Positions 1 to 8,320 of a DNA stretch of 64,000 nucleotides are shown here, in pieces. The DNA is from Trujillonella endophytica. Its GTDB lineage: Bacteria; Actinomycetota; Actinomycetes; Mycobacteriales; Geodermatophilaceae. How positions within the stretch are numbered: position 1 is the stretch's first letter; each line of letters begins with the position of its first letter. Made by a program: the position numbers and the translations under genes. Location of the stretch: assembly GCF_900110555.1 (NCBI RefSeq), contig NZ_FOEE01000008.1, forward strand, positions 1 to 64,000, read 5' to 3'. The notes under the pieces were generated by a model. That model was not told the origin of the DNA, made no database searches, and worked only from the letters and a program-made list of their open reading frames with translations.

Positions 1-95
1 GGGGGCGGAAGCGCGAAGTTGCCCGGGGGCGGAAGCGCGAAGTTGCCCGGGGGCGGAAGCGCGAAGTTGCCCGGGGGCGGAAGCGCGAAGTTGCC
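1..95. repeat. tandem array of four 24-bp units
   Basis: Four near-identical 24-bp units start at 1, 25, 49 and 73; the shared core is AAGCGCGAAGTTGCC preceded by a run of five G. The array may continue left of the window. It lies 55 bases beyond the stop codon of the minus-strand amidase. Related arrays occur at 43876-43958 and 45241-45384. Because 24 is a multiple of three, all frames through it stay open, but this is not a protein signal. Function unknown. Confidence 0.9.
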
Positions 96-150
96 GGGGT
101 AGGGGCGTCTGGGGGTTTCTAGCGGGAGCGGTAGAGAAGCGTAGAAGCGG

Positions 151-1560
151 TCAGAGGGCGGGGGCGGGGAGGGGACCGCGGGCCTGCTCGAACGCGTGCC
201 CGACCTCGAGGACCCGCCGGTCGGCCCGCGGCGGCCCGATGATCTGCAGTCCCACGGGCAGGCCGTCGGGGGTCAGCCCGGCCGGCACCGACAGCGCGGG
301 GCAGCCCGTGGGGCTGATCAGCGTGCAGGAGCGCATCCACTGCAGGTAGTCCGTCTGCTCCACCCCGTCGATCTCGGTCGGGTACTCCTGCTCGACGGGG
401 AAGGGGAGCACCTGCGTGGTGGGCGCCAGGAGGACGTCGTAGCGCTCGAAGAACTCGACGACCCGCTCGAACAGCCGGGTGTGCTCCTGCTCGGCGAACG
501 CGAGGTCCGCCCCGGTGAGCCGCGCACCCAGCTCCGCGTTCCACCGGATCGCCTCCTTGACCAGCTCGGGGGAGCGGCGGCACAGCTCGCCGAAGGTGGC
601 CTCGAAGAGCCAGGCGCGCAGCGTGCCGAAGACGTCGTCGGCGCCGTCGAGGTCGGGGCAGGCCTCCTCGACGGTCGCGCCGAGCCGCTCGACGACGCCG
701 ACGGCCGGGGTCAGCGCCGCGCGCACGGCCGGGTCGACGGACACGCGGCCGCCGAGGTCCGGCGCCCAGGCCACCCGGCGTCCGGTGAGGTCCCCGGCGC
801 CCAGCGGTCCGGCGTCCTCGTGCTCCAGGGAGATGGGCACGCGGGGATCGGGGCCGGCGACGGCGCCGAGGACGAGCGCCACGTCGGCGACGGTGCGGCC
901 CATCGGCCCCTGCACGGACAGCTGGGTCCACGCCATCGCCGTGGGCCAGGTGGGCACCCGGCCCGGCGTGGGGCGCAGGCCGACGACGCCGCAGAACGCC
1001 GCCGGGTTGCGCAGCGACCCGCCCATGTCGCTGCCCTCGGCGACGGGCACCAGCCCCGCGGCGAGGGCGGCCGCCGCACCGCCGCTGGACCCGCCGGCCG
1101 ACAGCCCGTGCCGGTACGGGTTGTGGGTGACGCCGAACAGCGTGTTGAACGTGTGCGAGCCGGCGGCGAACTCGGGGGTGTTGGTCTTGCCCACCCGGAT
1201 CGCCCCGGCCCGCCGGAGCCGCTCCACGACGAGCTCGTCGCGCAGGGGCACGTGGTCGGCGTGCACCGGGGAGCCCCACGTCGTGCGCATCCCGGCGGTG
1301 AGGTGGGTGTCCTTGTGTGCCACCGGCAGGCCGTGCAGCGGGCCGACCGGATCGCCCGCGGCGAGTGCCGCGTCGGCGGCGTCGGCCGCGGCGCGGGCGC
1401 CGTCGGGGTCGAGCGTCACGATGGCGTTGAGCCGGGGGTCGAGGCGCTCGATGCGCGCCAGGTGGACCTCGAGCAGCTCCCGGGCCGAGACGGCGCGGTC
1501 CCGGACGAGCGCGGCGAGCTCGGTGGCCGGGCGCAGGCACAGCTCCTCGTCGGCGGTCAT
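151..1560 (-). CDS. amidase signature family amidohydrolase
   Basis: A 469-residue cytosolic hydrolase of the amidase signature family, which cleaves carboxamides (or Glu/Asp-tRNA amides in GatA relatives). The Ser-cisSer-Lys triad is visible: Lys83 in VAHKD, Ser158 in the GGSSGG motif and Ser182 in SDMGGS. The 75- and 24-residue spacings match those of well-studied members. The ATG at 1560 starts the conserved N-terminal helix; the reading frame stays open upstream but there overlaps the HxlR gene. It lies 17 bases after the HxlR stop, so the two form an operon. There are no GatB/GatC partners nearby, so a stand-alone amidase is more likely than a tRNA amidotransferase. Substrate unknown. 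Confidence 0.9.
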   Translation of the reverse strand: MTADEELCLRPATELAALVRDRAVSARELLEVHLARIERLDPRLNAIVTLDPDGARAAADAADAALAAGDPVGPLHGLPVAHKDTHLTAGMRTTWGSPVHADHVPLRDELVVERLRRAGAIRVGKTNTPEFAAGSHTFNTLFGVTHNPYRHGLSAGGSSGGAAAALAAGLVPVAEGSDMGGSLRNPAAFCGVVGLRPTPGRVPTWPTAMAWTQLSVQGPMGRTVADVALVLGAVAGPDPRVPISLEHEDAGPLGAGDLTGRRVAWAPDLGGRVSVDPAVRAALTPAVGVVERLGATVEEACPDLDGADDVFGTLRAWLFEATFGELCRRSPELVKEAIRWNAELGARLTGADLAFAEQEHTRLFERVVEFFERYDVLLAPTTQVLPFPVEQEYPTEIDGVEQTDYLQWMRSCTLISPTGCPALSVPAGLTPDGLPVGLQIIGPPRADRRVLEVGHAFEQARGPLPAPAL

Positions 1561-1577
1561 CGGGCGAGGCTGCCACG

Positions 1578-1943
1578 TCAGCCCGCGGCCGTCGCCTCCG
1601 CGGCGCACTGCCCGGCCGGCAGGTTCGTGCGCGCCCAGGCGGCGAGCTGGTCGAGCACGGGCATGAGCGCCCCGCCGGCCTCGGTGAGTTCGTAGGTCAC
1701 GGCGACCGGCGGCCCGGCCTCGACCGCGCGGTGCACGAGGCCCGCCGCCGCCAGCTCGGTCAACCGGTCCGACAGCACCGAGTCGCTGATCCCGCCGACC
1801 GCGCGCCGCAGCCCGCTGAAGGTGGCCGGCCCGCCGGTCAGCACGCCGATGATCAGGCCGTTCCAGCGCTTGCCGAGGAACCCGAACGCGCGGGTCAGCG
1901 CGTCGTCGCACGCCTGGGGCGTGTGCAGGAGCTCCTCGGACAC
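1578..1943 (-). CDS. HxlR-family transcriptional regulator
   Basis: A 121-residue winged-helix protein of the HxlR (DUF24) type. It has the family pattern of an N-terminal cysteine (Cys12), a GKRWNGLIIGVL helix, and a recognition region ISDSVLSDRLTEL followed by a wing with YELTEAG. HxlR proteins such as YodB and CatR of Bacillus sense quinones and diamide through an N-terminal cysteine and repress azoreductase genes. Here the gene is divergent from an azoreductase and upstream of an amidase, which fits that role by inference. The start is GTG at 1943; the ATG at 1950 is out of frame. The ribosome binding site is weak, so a leaderless or shortly led message is possible. Confidence 0.88.
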   Translation of the reverse strand: MSEELLHTPQACDDALTRAFGFLGKRWNGLIIGVLTGGPATFSGLRRAVGGISDSVLSDRLTELAAAGLVHRAVEAGPPVAVTYELTEAGGALMPVLDQLAAWARTNLPAGQCAAEATAAG

Positions 1944-1991
1944 GCGGTCATCGTAGGCGCCTGACCCCTCTCCCGGTGCACTTCTCGAATC

Positions 1992-2036
1992 GAAGTGCTA
2001 GCTTTCCCGAAGCACCAGCTTCGAACTAGCAGCTAG
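1992..2036. promoter_or_regulatory. candidate HxlR operator region between divergent genes
   Basis: The 115-base gap between the HxlR and azoreductase genes holds two related boxes: GAAGTGCTAGCTT at 1992-2004 and GAAGCACCAGCTTC at 2009-2022. The second is part of an inverted repeat (CGAAGC-ACCA-GCTTCG, 2008-2023). A CTAG-CAG-CTAG element follows at 2026-2036. Repeated dyads midway between a regulator and a divergent target suggest an operator for the HxlR protein; this is inference from position and symmetry. Confidence 0.45.
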
Positions 2037-2058
2037 GCATACGAGAGTAGGAGTCGCC

Positions 2059-2715
2059 ATGTCCCTGTTCCGTCTGGACGCCAGCATCCGCGTCGAGGGC
2101 TCGGCCAGCCGCGAGATCGCCGACATCGTCGAGGCCGGCTGGCGGGCCGAGGACCCGACGGCGCCCGTGGTCCGCCGCCACGTCGGCACCGAGCCCGTGC
2201 CGGCCACCGCCTGGGCCGCCGCCGTCACCGGCACCGGCCTGCCCGCCGCCGAGCGCACCCCCGAGCAGGCCGAGGCGGTCGCCCTCGCGACGGCGCTCAC
2301 CGACGAGCTGCTCGACGCCGAGGCCCTGCTGTTCGCCGTGCCGCTGTACAACTTCGGCGTCTCCCAGCACGTCAAGACCTGGGTGGACCTGGTGCTCACC
2401 GACCCGCGGATGGGCCCCGGCGCGGAGCCGCCGCTCGCCGGCCGCTCCGCCGTCCTCGTCACCGTCCGGGGCGGCAACTACTCCGCCGGCACGCCGCGCG
2501 AGGGCTGGGACCACTCCACCTCGTGGCTGCGCCGCATCCTCGCCGACGTCTGGCAGCTCGACCTGCGCGTCGTCGAGCGCGAGTTCACCCTCGTCGGCGT
2601 CAACCCGGCCCTCGACGCCTTCACCGACGTCGCCGCCGAGCTGAAGGCCGCCGCCGAGCGCGAGGCCGCCGCGCACGCCCCGCACCTGCTCGTCGCCCGG
2701 CCCGCCGCCGCCTGA
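2059..2715 (+). CDS. FMN-dependent NADH-azoreductase (AzoR-like)
   Basis: A 218-residue flavodoxin-fold quinone/azo reductase. It shows the N-terminal MSLFRLDASIRVEGSASRE loop that binds FMN phosphate, the central LLFAVPLYNFGVSQHVKTWVD segment and the TVRGGNYS loop, all typical of AzoR. Such enzymes reduce quinones and azo compounds with NAD(P)H by two-electron transfer, protecting against thiol-reactive electrophiles. The ATG at 2059 follows an AGGAG ribosome binding site. The divergent HxlR gene is its likely regulator. Length is normal for the family. Confidence 0.87.
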   Translation: MSLFRLDASIRVEGSASREIADIVEAGWRAEDPTAPVVRRHVGTEPVPATAWAAAVTGTGLPAAERTPEQAEAVALATALTDELLDAEALLFAVPLYNFGVSQHVKTWVDLVLTDPRMGPGAEPPLAGRSAVLVTVRGGNYSAGTPREGWDHSTSWLRRILADVWQLDLRVVEREFTLVGVNPALDAFTDVAAELKAAAEREAAAHAPHLLVARPAAA

Positions 2716-2727
2716 GCCCCCGACGGG

Positions 2728-5349
2728 TCAGCCGGAGGCCGTGCTCCCGGGAGCGCCCTCGGCCGGGATCGCCTCGGGCACCCGGTTGGGTCCGGCCTCC
2801 GGCGGCCGGGGACGGTCCTGGGAGTGCAGCCGGACGGCGACCAGCGCCACGTCGTCCTCGGGGCGGCCGTCGACCAGGCGCTCCAGCACCTCGTCCAGCA
2901 GCTGCTGCAGCGGCAGGTGGGCGAGCTCGGTGAGGGTCGCGCGGAGCCGGAGGATGCCGGCGTCCAGGTCCGAGTCGCGCCGCTCCACGAGCCCGTCGGT
3001 GTAGAGCAGCACGGTCGTTCCGCGGTCCAGCGTGACCACCGACTCCCGGCGCACCGCCCCGGCGTCCACGCCGAGCATCAGGTCGCCGTGCCACGTGGCG
3101 ACGTCGGCGACGCTCCCGTCGGGTTGCACGATCAGCGGGGGCGGGTGGCCGGCGTTGGCCCACCGCAGCCGGGTGACGCCGCGGGCCAGCTCGTCGTCGG
3201 TCTGCTCGAGCCGGGCCACGGCGGCGGTCGCCAGCACGTCGGTGCCGAGCACCGCCATGGAGGCGTCGAGGCCGCGCAGCACCTCCACGGGCGGGGCGTC
3301 GCTGTAGGTCGCGATGCCGCGCAGCAGCCCGCGCAGGTGACCCATGGCGGCGGCGGCCGCGGTGTCGTGGCCGACGACGTCGCCGATCACCAGCATCGTC
3401 GCGCCGCAGGGCTGCAGGAAGGCGTCGTACCAGTCCCCGCCCACCCGGGCCGCCTCGGCCGCCGGCAGGTAGCGCACCGCGATCTCGGCGTGGTCGGGCT
3501 CGGGCGGCTCGGTGAGCAGGCTGCGCTGGAGGCCCTCGGCGAGCTGCTGCTGCTGGCGGTAGAGGCGGGCGTTGTCCAGGGCCAGGCCGGCCCGGTCGGC
3601 GACGTCCTGGGCGGTGGCGAGGTCCTCCTGGCGGGGCGTCCAGCCACGGCGGAAGAACAGCGTGAGGACGCCGAGGGTGCGCCCGCGGGCCCGCAGCGGC
3701 AGGGCCACCCCGCCCTCGGGGTCCAGCAGCGCCAGCGCGTCGCGCGCGGCCCCCGGCGGCAGCACGGCCAGCACCTCGCGGCGGCGGGCGTGCACGGCCT
3801 CCCCGGACAGCAGGGCCCGCCCGACCGGCGCGGTCGCGGGCATCGCGTCGAGCCGGACCTCGGCGTAGCGGGCGACCAGGGCGCGCTGGGCCTCGTCGGC
3901 GTGCCAGTGGCCGACGTCGCGGATGCGGCCCTCGTCGTCGACCAGCGACACGATGCACCAGTCCGCGAGGGCCGGGACGACCAGCCGCGGGAGGTGGGAG
4001 GTGGCGACCTGGGCGTCGAGCGTGCCGGCGAGCTCGGCGCTGACCTGGGTCAGCAGCGCCAGCCGCTGCGCCGTGCGCTCGGCGCGGGCCTGCACCGCCC
4101 TGCGTTCGGTCACCTCGACGAAGTAGACCGACAGGCCCTCGGGGCTCGGCCAGACGCGCAGCTCGAACCACCCGTCCAGCGGCGGCGGGTAGTAGGCGTC
4201 GAAGGCGGCGGGCCGCCCGGTGCGGACGGCGCTCCTGCAGTGCTCCTCGAAGGTGCTGTCGACGGCAGCCGGGAAGGCGTCCCAGAACGTCTCGCCGAGC
4301 AGCTCGTCGCGGGAGTGCCACAGCAGCCGCTCGGCCTCGGCGTTGACGTAGGTGAACCGCCAGTCCCGGTCCAGGGAGTAGAAGCCGGCCGGCATGGCCT
4401 CCAGGACCCGGCTCACCCGGGCATCCTCGGTGCGGAAGTCCGTCGTGTCGTAGGCCGCGCCGAGGAGGCGGACGGCGGTGCCGTCGGCGTCGGCGAGCGT
4501 GCGACCGCGGGCCTGCACCCAGCGGGTCTCCCCGGGCGGGAGGACCACGCGGCACTCGGCCTCGAACTCTCCGAGGCCGTCGATCGCGTGCTTGAGGGCC
4601 TCGGACACCCGGGGCAGGTCGGCGGGGTGCACCCGGGCGTTGAACGCCTCGACGGTCCCGTCGAACTCGTCGGGGGAGTAGCCGAAGATGGCGGTCAGCC
4701 GGTCGTCCCAGTTCAGCTCGCCGGTGCGCAGGTCCCAGTCGAACGCGCCCACGCCGCCGGCCTCGATCGCCAGCCGCCAGCCCAGCCGCACCTGCTCGTA
4801 CTCGCGCACCAGCGCGGCGAGCTCGAGCTCGGTGGTGACGGAGGCGGCGAGCTGGGCGAGGACACCGGCGTCCGCCTCGGTCCAGGCATGGGGCGCGCTG
4901 TCGAAGACGCACAGCGTGCCGACGGCCGCGCCGTCCGACGTCGTGACCGGCGTCCCGAGGTAGGTGTCGATCTCCCCGCCGGCCACCCGCTGCAGGTCGC
5001 GGACCCGCTCGTCGGCCGCGGCGTCCGGCACGACCAGGGGCGAGCGCCCCGCGGCGACCAGCCCGCAGAACGACTCCTCGACCGGGACCTCGGTGCCGAC
5101 GGCCGGCGCGGCGTCGCCGGCGCCACCGGCGACGAGGAGGACGTCGTCGATCAGCGAGACCTGCGCCGACCGCGCGCCGAGCAGGCGGGCGGCGAGCCCC
5201 GCGATGCGGTCCAGGCCGGGGATGCCGGCGTCGGCCGGGCGCAGCCGGGTGGCGGCCCGCATGCGCGGGACGTCCGACCGCAGGGCCGCCGCGGCGCGGG
5301 CGGTGGCCCGCACGTCTGCGGCGGGCTCGGGCGTCGCGGTGCCGTGCAC
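2728..5349 (-). CDS. GAF/PAS-domain protein with SpoIIE-type PP2C phosphatase
   Basis: An 873-residue cytosolic sensor phosphatase. Domains in order: GAF (about 45-175, with YLGTPVTT and VGTLCVFD), PAS (about 180-300, with FDWDLRTGEL and IFGYSPDEF), a second PAS (about 305-425, with FTYVNAEAERLL), a second GAF (about 430-595), and a C-terminal SpoIIE/RsbU PP2C domain (about 625-835, with GGDWYDAF, VIGDVVGHD and LLYTDGLVERR). Such proteins dephosphorylate anti-anti-sigma factors in partner-switching pathways. No RsbW-like kinase domain is fused and no anti-sigma partner lies nearby. The start is GTG at 5349 because GGAGGA sits five bases upstream; a longer frame to 5379 lacks this. It converges with the azoreductase 12 bases away. 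Confidence 0.88.
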   Translation of the reverse strand: MHGTATPEPAADVRATARAAAALRSDVPRMRAATRLRPADAGIPGLDRIAGLAARLLGARSAQVSLIDDVLLVAGGAGDAAPAVGTEVPVEESFCGLVAAGRSPLVVPDAAADERVRDLQRVAGGEIDTYLGTPVTTSDGAAVGTLCVFDSAPHAWTEADAGVLAQLAASVTTELELAALVREYEQVRLGWRLAIEAGGVGAFDWDLRTGELNWDDRLTAIFGYSPDEFDGTVEAFNARVHPADLPRVSEALKHAIDGLGEFEAECRVVLPPGETRWVQARGRTLADADGTAVRLLGAAYDTTDFRTEDARVSRVLEAMPAGFYSLDRDWRFTYVNAEAERLLWHSRDELLGETFWDAFPAAVDSTFEEHCRSAVRTGRPAAFDAYYPPPLDGWFELRVWPSPEGLSVYFVEVTERRAVQARAERTAQRLALLTQVSAELAGTLDAQVATSHLPRLVVPALADWCIVSLVDDEGRIRDVGHWHADEAQRALVARYAEVRLDAMPATAPVGRALLSGEAVHARRREVLAVLPPGAARDALALLDPEGGVALPLRARGRTLGVLTLFFRRGWTPRQEDLATAQDVADRAGLALDNARLYRQQQQLAEGLQRSLLTEPPEPDHAEIAVRYLPAAEAARVGGDWYDAFLQPCGATMLVIGDVVGHDTAAAAAMGHLRGLLRGIATYSDAPPVEVLRGLDASMAVLGTDVLATAAVARLEQTDDELARGVTRLRWANAGHPPPLIVQPDGSVADVATWHGDLMLGVDAGAVRRESVVTLDRGTTVLLYTDGLVERRDSDLDAGILRLRATLTELAHLPLQQLLDEVLERLVDGRPEDDVALVAVRLHSQDRPRPPEAGPNRVPEAIPAEGAPGSTASG

Positions 5350-5427
5350 ACTGCTCCTCCGCCCCAGCGGGCGGGGCACGTGTCCGCATCGGGAAATCGG
5401 CTGCTCCGGTTCCGCGAGGACGACACA

Positions 5428-5468
5428 GTTATGACACGCCGAACCGTTGCGGGCAACGGTCGCAACGG
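5428..5468 (-). promoter_or_regulatory. candidate promoter and operator for the SpoIIE-type phosphatase
   Basis: On the minus strand a -35-like TTGCCC (5456 to 5451) and a -10-like CATAAC (5433 to 5428) are separated by exactly 17 bases. A perfect dyad CCGTTGC-GG-GCAACGG (5444-5459) overlaps the -35 box, and a third half-site GCAACGG follows at 5462-5468. A dyad over a -35 element is typical of repressor control. The regulator is not identified. Confidence 0.5.
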
Positions 5469-5508
5469 AAAATGTCCACAGATCTACGGAGGGTGAGCAC
5501 CGAGCGGT

Positions 5509-6273
5509 TCAGGCCCGCCGCACCACCTCGGCGGCCGGGACGACGAGGGTCAGCCGGTTGCCCCCGTCGTGTTCCACGTGCAACCCGGCGCGGCGCAGCA
5601 GGGCGCGCAGCCGGACCACGTCCGCCGGCTCCGCCGTCGTCGTCGCCAGCAGCCGGGCGACCCGGCCCTTGTGTGCCTTGTTGAAGTGGCTGACGACCGA
5701 CCGGGAGCCGTCGGGACGCTCGCTGAGCACGTCGACGGTGACGGCTCCGGCCGCCGGCGCCAGCGCCTGGTAGGACCCGCTCCGGAGGTCGACGACCAGT
5801 TCCCCGGACCGGGCGAGCAGCGGGCCCAGCACGGGCTTCCACAGCGTGCGCAGGGTGGGCAGGTCCGGCAGACCGGTGCCGGCCGACAGCCGGTAGGCCG
5901 GGATGGCGTCGGTGCCGCGCACGAGGCCGAACAGCGCCGAGCCGACCGCCAGCCGCCGGTCGGCCCGGGCGCGCTGGGCCCGCGTCATCGACCGGACGTC
6001 GAGGGCGTCGTAGAGGACGCCGGTGTAGCGCTCCAGGGCGGGCAGCGTCGGCGCCGTGCGCAGTGCTGCGTTCCGCGCCAACTCACCGGCCTGCGCCGGC
6101 GACAGCCCGAGCGCCTCGCGGGCGGCGGCGGGGTCCGCGGCCAGGTCCATCAGCGCGCCGACCAGCCGCGCGCGCACCGGCGTCAGCTCCGGCGCGCTCA
6201 GGGAGCACAGGTCCAGGGGCGCCCCGGCCCCGCCGGGGTGCTTGGTCTCCGAGGGGGGCAGGAGGACGAGCAC
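5509..6273 (-). CDS. yaaA: peroxide stress protein YaaA (DUF328)
   Basis: A 254-residue protein of the YaaA/UPF0246 family. In E. coli, YaaA limits free iron and DNA damage during hydrogen peroxide stress. Visible family features are the N-terminal LLPPSETK, the ERYTGVLYDALD segment, YRLSAGTGLP, the LWKP block, VDLRSGSYQAL and SHFNKAHKG. The GTG at 6273 puts the conserved LLPPSETK at residues 4-11. It lies 8 bases after the stop of xthA, so the two are probably co-transcribed and coupled. Pairing with an abasic-site endonuclease fits oxidative DNA damage defence (inference). Confidence 0.88.
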   Translation of the reverse strand: MLVLLPPSETKHPGGAGAPLDLCSLSAPELTPVRARLVGALMDLAADPAAAREALGLSPAQAGELARNAALRTAPTLPALERYTGVLYDALDVRSMTRAQRARADRRLAVGSALFGLVRGTDAIPAYRLSAGTGLPDLPTLRTLWKPVLGPLLARSGELVVDLRSGSYQALAPAAGAVTVDVLSERPDGSRSVVSHFNKAHKGRVARLLATTTAEPADVVRLRALLRRAGLHVEHDGGNRLTLVVPAAEVVRRA

Positions 6274-6281
6274 GACGGGAC

Positions 6282-7082
6282 CTACGCGAGCTCGACGATC
6301 ACGGGGGCGTGGTCGCTGGCGCCCTTGCCCTTGCGCTCCTCGCGGTCGATGCGGGCGCCGGAGACCCGCCGGGCCAGCGCCGGGGAGCCGAGGACGAAGT
6401 CGATGCGCATGCCCTCGCGGCGGGGGAAGCGCAGCTGCGTGTAGTCCCAGTAGGTGTAGACGCCGGGGCCGGGGGTGTGCGGGCGGACGACGTCGGCGTA
6501 GCCGGCCTCCACGACGGCGCGGAAGGCCTCCCGCTCCGCGGGGGTCACGTGCGTCGAGTCGGCGAAGACCGACATGTCCCACACGTCGTCGTCCTGCGGG
6601 GCGATGTTCCAGTCGCCGACGAGGGCGACCTGCGCCTCGGCGTCGTCGATCAGCCAGCCGCCGGCGGCGACGCGCAGCGCCTCGAGCCAGGCCAGCTTGT
6701 AGTCGTAGTGCGGATCGCCGAGCTGGCGGCCGTTGGGGACGTACAGGCTCCACACCCGCACCCCGCCGCAGGTGGCGCCGAGGGCGCGGGCCTCCGGCGC
6801 CGGGTCGAGGCCCTCCTTGGCCGCCCAGGACGGCATGCCGGGGAAGCCCACCTGCACGTCGGACAGGCCGACCCGGGAGAGCAGGGCGACCCCGTTCCAC
6901 TGCGAGTGGCCGACGTGCGCCACCTCGTAGCCCAGCTCCCGGAAGCGATCCTCGGGGAACTGCTCGTCGCGGCACTTGGTCTCCTGCAGCGCCACGACGT
7001 CGACGTCCGATCGCTGCAGCCAGGCCACCACCCGGTCGGCTCGGGAGCGGATCGAGTTCACGTTCCAGGTGGCCAGTCGCAC
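6282..7082 (-). CDS. xthA: exodeoxyribonuclease III (AP endonuclease)
   Basis: A 266-residue exonuclease III that cuts DNA at abasic sites and trims 3' blocked ends in base excision repair. The catalytic framework is intact: Asn7 in ATWNVNS, Glu34 in LQETKC, GDWNIAP (Asp/Asn pair), GMRIDFVL (Asp) and the C-terminal SDHAPV with the general base His. The length is standard. The GTG start gives the canonical MRLATWNVNS N-terminus. It is the first gene of a two-gene unit with yaaA. Confidence 0.95.
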   Translation of the reverse strand: MRLATWNVNSIRSRADRVVAWLQRSDVDVVALQETKCRDEQFPEDRFRELGYEVAHVGHSQWNGVALLSRVGLSDVQVGFPGMPSWAAKEGLDPAPEARALGATCGGVRVWSLYVPNGRQLGDPHYDYKLAWLEALRVAAGGWLIDDAEAQVALVGDWNIAPQDDDVWDMSVFADSTHVTPAEREAFRAVVEAGYADVVRPHTPGPGVYTYWDYTQLRFPRREGMRIDFVLGSPALARRVSGARIDREERKGKGASDHAPVIVELA

Positions 7083-7149
7083 GGACGCCGAGCTTACGAG
7101 TGGCCCGGTCGGCCCCCGGCTCCCGGTCGGCTGCCGGCTCCCGGTCGGG

Positions 7150-8076
7150 TCAGCGGGCGGCCACGCGGGCGCGGGCCCGCTCCCGGCTCTCCACGAACCG
7201 GGAGGCGGCCGCGTCGAGGCCGGTCACGAACTCTGCCAGCTCCTCGCGCGCCTTCTCGCCGGCGGCGCCGAGGTCGGTGCGCTCGAACACCCGCCACGCC
7301 CGGAGCACCGGGCTGACCACCTCGTCGTGGTGCAGCCGCAGGTCGTAGATCCCGGCCTTCGCGATGAGCGTGGACATGCGGCGGAACCCGGCCATGCCGG
7401 CGCCCGGCATCGCGAAGCCCACGACCTCCGTGGTCACCGCCTGCATGGACAGGTCGGGGTCGATGTCGAACGCCGCCGCCATGAGGTTGCGGTAGAAGAC
7501 CATGTGCAGGTTCTCGTCGGTGGCGATGCGGGCGAGCAGCTTGTCGGCGATCGGGTCACCGGTGGCGCGGCCGGTGTTGCGGTGCGAGACGCGGGTCGCC
7601 AACTCCTGGAACGACACGTAGGCCAGCGCCTCCAGGGGGCTCTTGTCCCCGGAGTCGTACCCGCTGGTCATGTAGTCCATCCGGGCGCGCTCGAGCGCGA
7701 CGGGATCGACGCCGCGCGTGACCAGCAGGTAGTCGCGCAGCGCTATGCCGTGCCGGTTCTCCTCGGCCGTCCAGCGGCCCACCCACTGCCCCCAGGCGCC
7801 GTCGCGGCCGAACCGGGTGGCGATCTCCCGGTGGTAGCTGGGCAGGTTGTCCTCGGTCAGCAGGTTGGTGATCATCGCCGCCCGCGCCGTCTCGTCGAGC
7901 CGCGACTGCTCCGGCGACCAGTCCTCGCCGCCGAGGGCGGCGAAGTCGCGCCCCTCCGACCACGGGACGAAGTCGTGCGGATGCCACTCCTTGGCCAGGG
8001 AGAGGTGCCGGTCCAGGTTGTCGGCCACCACGGGCTCGAGCTCGGTCAGCAGGGCGGCGTGCGGAGAGGTGGTCAC
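7150..8076 (-). CDS. acyl-ACP desaturase (di-iron, DesA-like)
   Basis: A 308-residue soluble desaturase of the stearoyl-ACP desaturase family. It inserts a double bond into ACP-bound fatty acids using O2 and ferredoxin. Both di-iron motifs are present: EENRHG in the first half and DENLHM in the second, each within a four-helix ferritin-like core. Actinobacteria such as mycobacteria carry several paralogues (DesA1/DesA2). The GTG at 8076 has GGAGT five bases upstream. It stands alone. The 244-base gap to the divergent LCP gene holds a CGGATG-G-CATCCG dyad at 8225-8237. Confidence 0.93.
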   Translation of the reverse strand: MTTSPHAALLTELEPVVADNLDRHLSLAKEWHPHDFVPWSEGRDFAALGGEDWSPEQSRLDETARAAMITNLLTEDNLPSYHREIATRFGRDGAWGQWVGRWTAEENRHGIALRDYLLVTRGVDPVALERARMDYMTSGYDSGDKSPLEALAYVSFQELATRVSHRNTGRATGDPIADKLLARIATDENLHMVFYRNLMAAAFDIDPDLSMQAVTTEVVGFAMPGAGMAGFRRMSTLIAKAGIYDLRLHHDEVVSPVLRAWRVFERTDLGAAGEKAREELAEFVTGLDAAASRFVESRERARARVAAR

Positions 8077-8320
8077 AGCGGACTCCGGTCGTCTCGGCGC
8101 GGGCGGCTCTCGAGCCGGGGGCCGCAGGAGCGGCCCTCGTGCATCCCCGTCTCACCGTCGCACGTCCGCTGGTGTTCCCCGTGAGGCGCCCGTCACACCT
8201 GGTCGGAGCTGGCCGTACGCCGATCGGATGGCATCCGCTGCGCAGGGTCCACGAATGCCCCCGGGTGGCGACCGGATGGGACCATGGCGGGATGAGCAGC
8301 CGGCGCGGAGGCGCGCGTTC

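Noticed and set aside
151-1560. GatA subunit of Asp/Glu-tRNA amidotransferase
   Set aside because: The catalytic triad is shared, but gatB and gatC are absent and the gene is in an operon with an HxlR regulator.
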